Assembly (NCBI GenBank): GCA_902795875.1 | Contig: CADBND010000178.1 | Coordinates: forward strand, 1-5,404 | Origin: an uncultured Erysipelotrichaceae bacterium | Lineage (GTDB): Bacteria; Bacillota_I; Bacilli_A; Erysipelotrichales; Erysipelotrichaceae | Direction: 5' to 3' | Length of the DNA stretch: 5,404 nt | Shown: in pieces, positions 5,388 to 5,404 of the stretch | Position numbering within the stretch: the first letter of the stretch is position 1 | How the letters are laid out: each line of letters begins with the position of its first letter | Made by a program: the position numbers and the translations under genes | The notes under the pieces: model-generated | What the model was told of the DNA's origin: nothing | Seen by the model: only the letters and a program-made list of their open reading frames with translations | Databases searched by the model: none

Positions 5388-5404
5388 GACTATTTCGTCA
5401 CGAC

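Noticed and set aside
1..5404. Frequent GATC and GATCG strings across the window.
   Set aside because: They follow from the preferred isoleucine ATC codon next to G-starting codons and from GAT aspartate codons; there is no clustering or regular spacing suggesting a repeat or methylation-linked element.

Overview
The window looks like an ordinary chromosomal stretch from a low-to-moderate-GC Gram-positive bacterium (Bacillota). The support is a Bacillus-type xanthine phosphoribosyltransferase, purine-rich Shine-Dalgarno sites, TATAAT-type -10 boxes, short intergenic gaps and a YegS/DgkB-type lipid kinase. Gene style (many small polytopic membrane proteins, strong preference for ATC isoleucine codons) would fit a gut Erysipelotrichia- or Clostridia-like organism, but that placement is a guess from general impression, not from any marker gene.

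Layout, left to right. At 1-62 (minus) is the first part of a FeoA-like iron-transport accessory protein, cut by the window edge. Xanthine phosphoribosyltransferase (xpt, minus, 155-736) ends in a good intrinsic terminator (91-131). A 68-bp divergent promoter region separates xpt from a diacylglycerol/lipid kinase gene on the plus strand (805-1674). A perfect 14-bp hairpin at 1676-1707 lies between this gene and the convergent minus-strand genes, and its T-run shows that it mainly terminates the minus-strand transcript. From there to the right edge everything is on the minus strand, read from right to left: an EamA/DMT-family transporter (5375-4530), a small membrane protein overlapping it by four bases (4533-4051), then after 66 bp with its own -10-like site an atypical short-chain dehydrogenase/reductase (3984-3121), a DUF1295/steroid-5-alpha-reductase-like membrane protein (3121-2294) and an unrecognised six-helix membrane protein (2292-1717). 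The last three genes are packed with a 1-base overlap and a 1-base gap, so they almost certainly form one operon ending at the 1676-1707 terminator. No clear terminator separates the EamA pair from this trio, so read-through from 5375 to 1717 is possible.

How the genes relate: xpt is purine salvage, FeoA is ferrous iron uptake, and the lipid kinase belongs to phospholipid turnover; these appear to be independent units. The most intriguing part is the SDR + DUF1295 + six-helix membrane protein operon, which could be a membrane-associated redox module acting on a lipid, isoprenoid or sterol-like substrate. There is no evidence here of mobile elements, CRISPR arrays, tRNA or rRNA genes, toxin-antitoxin or phage-defence genes, and I do not see a clearly novel system. 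There is no gene-free stretch longer than 300 bases.
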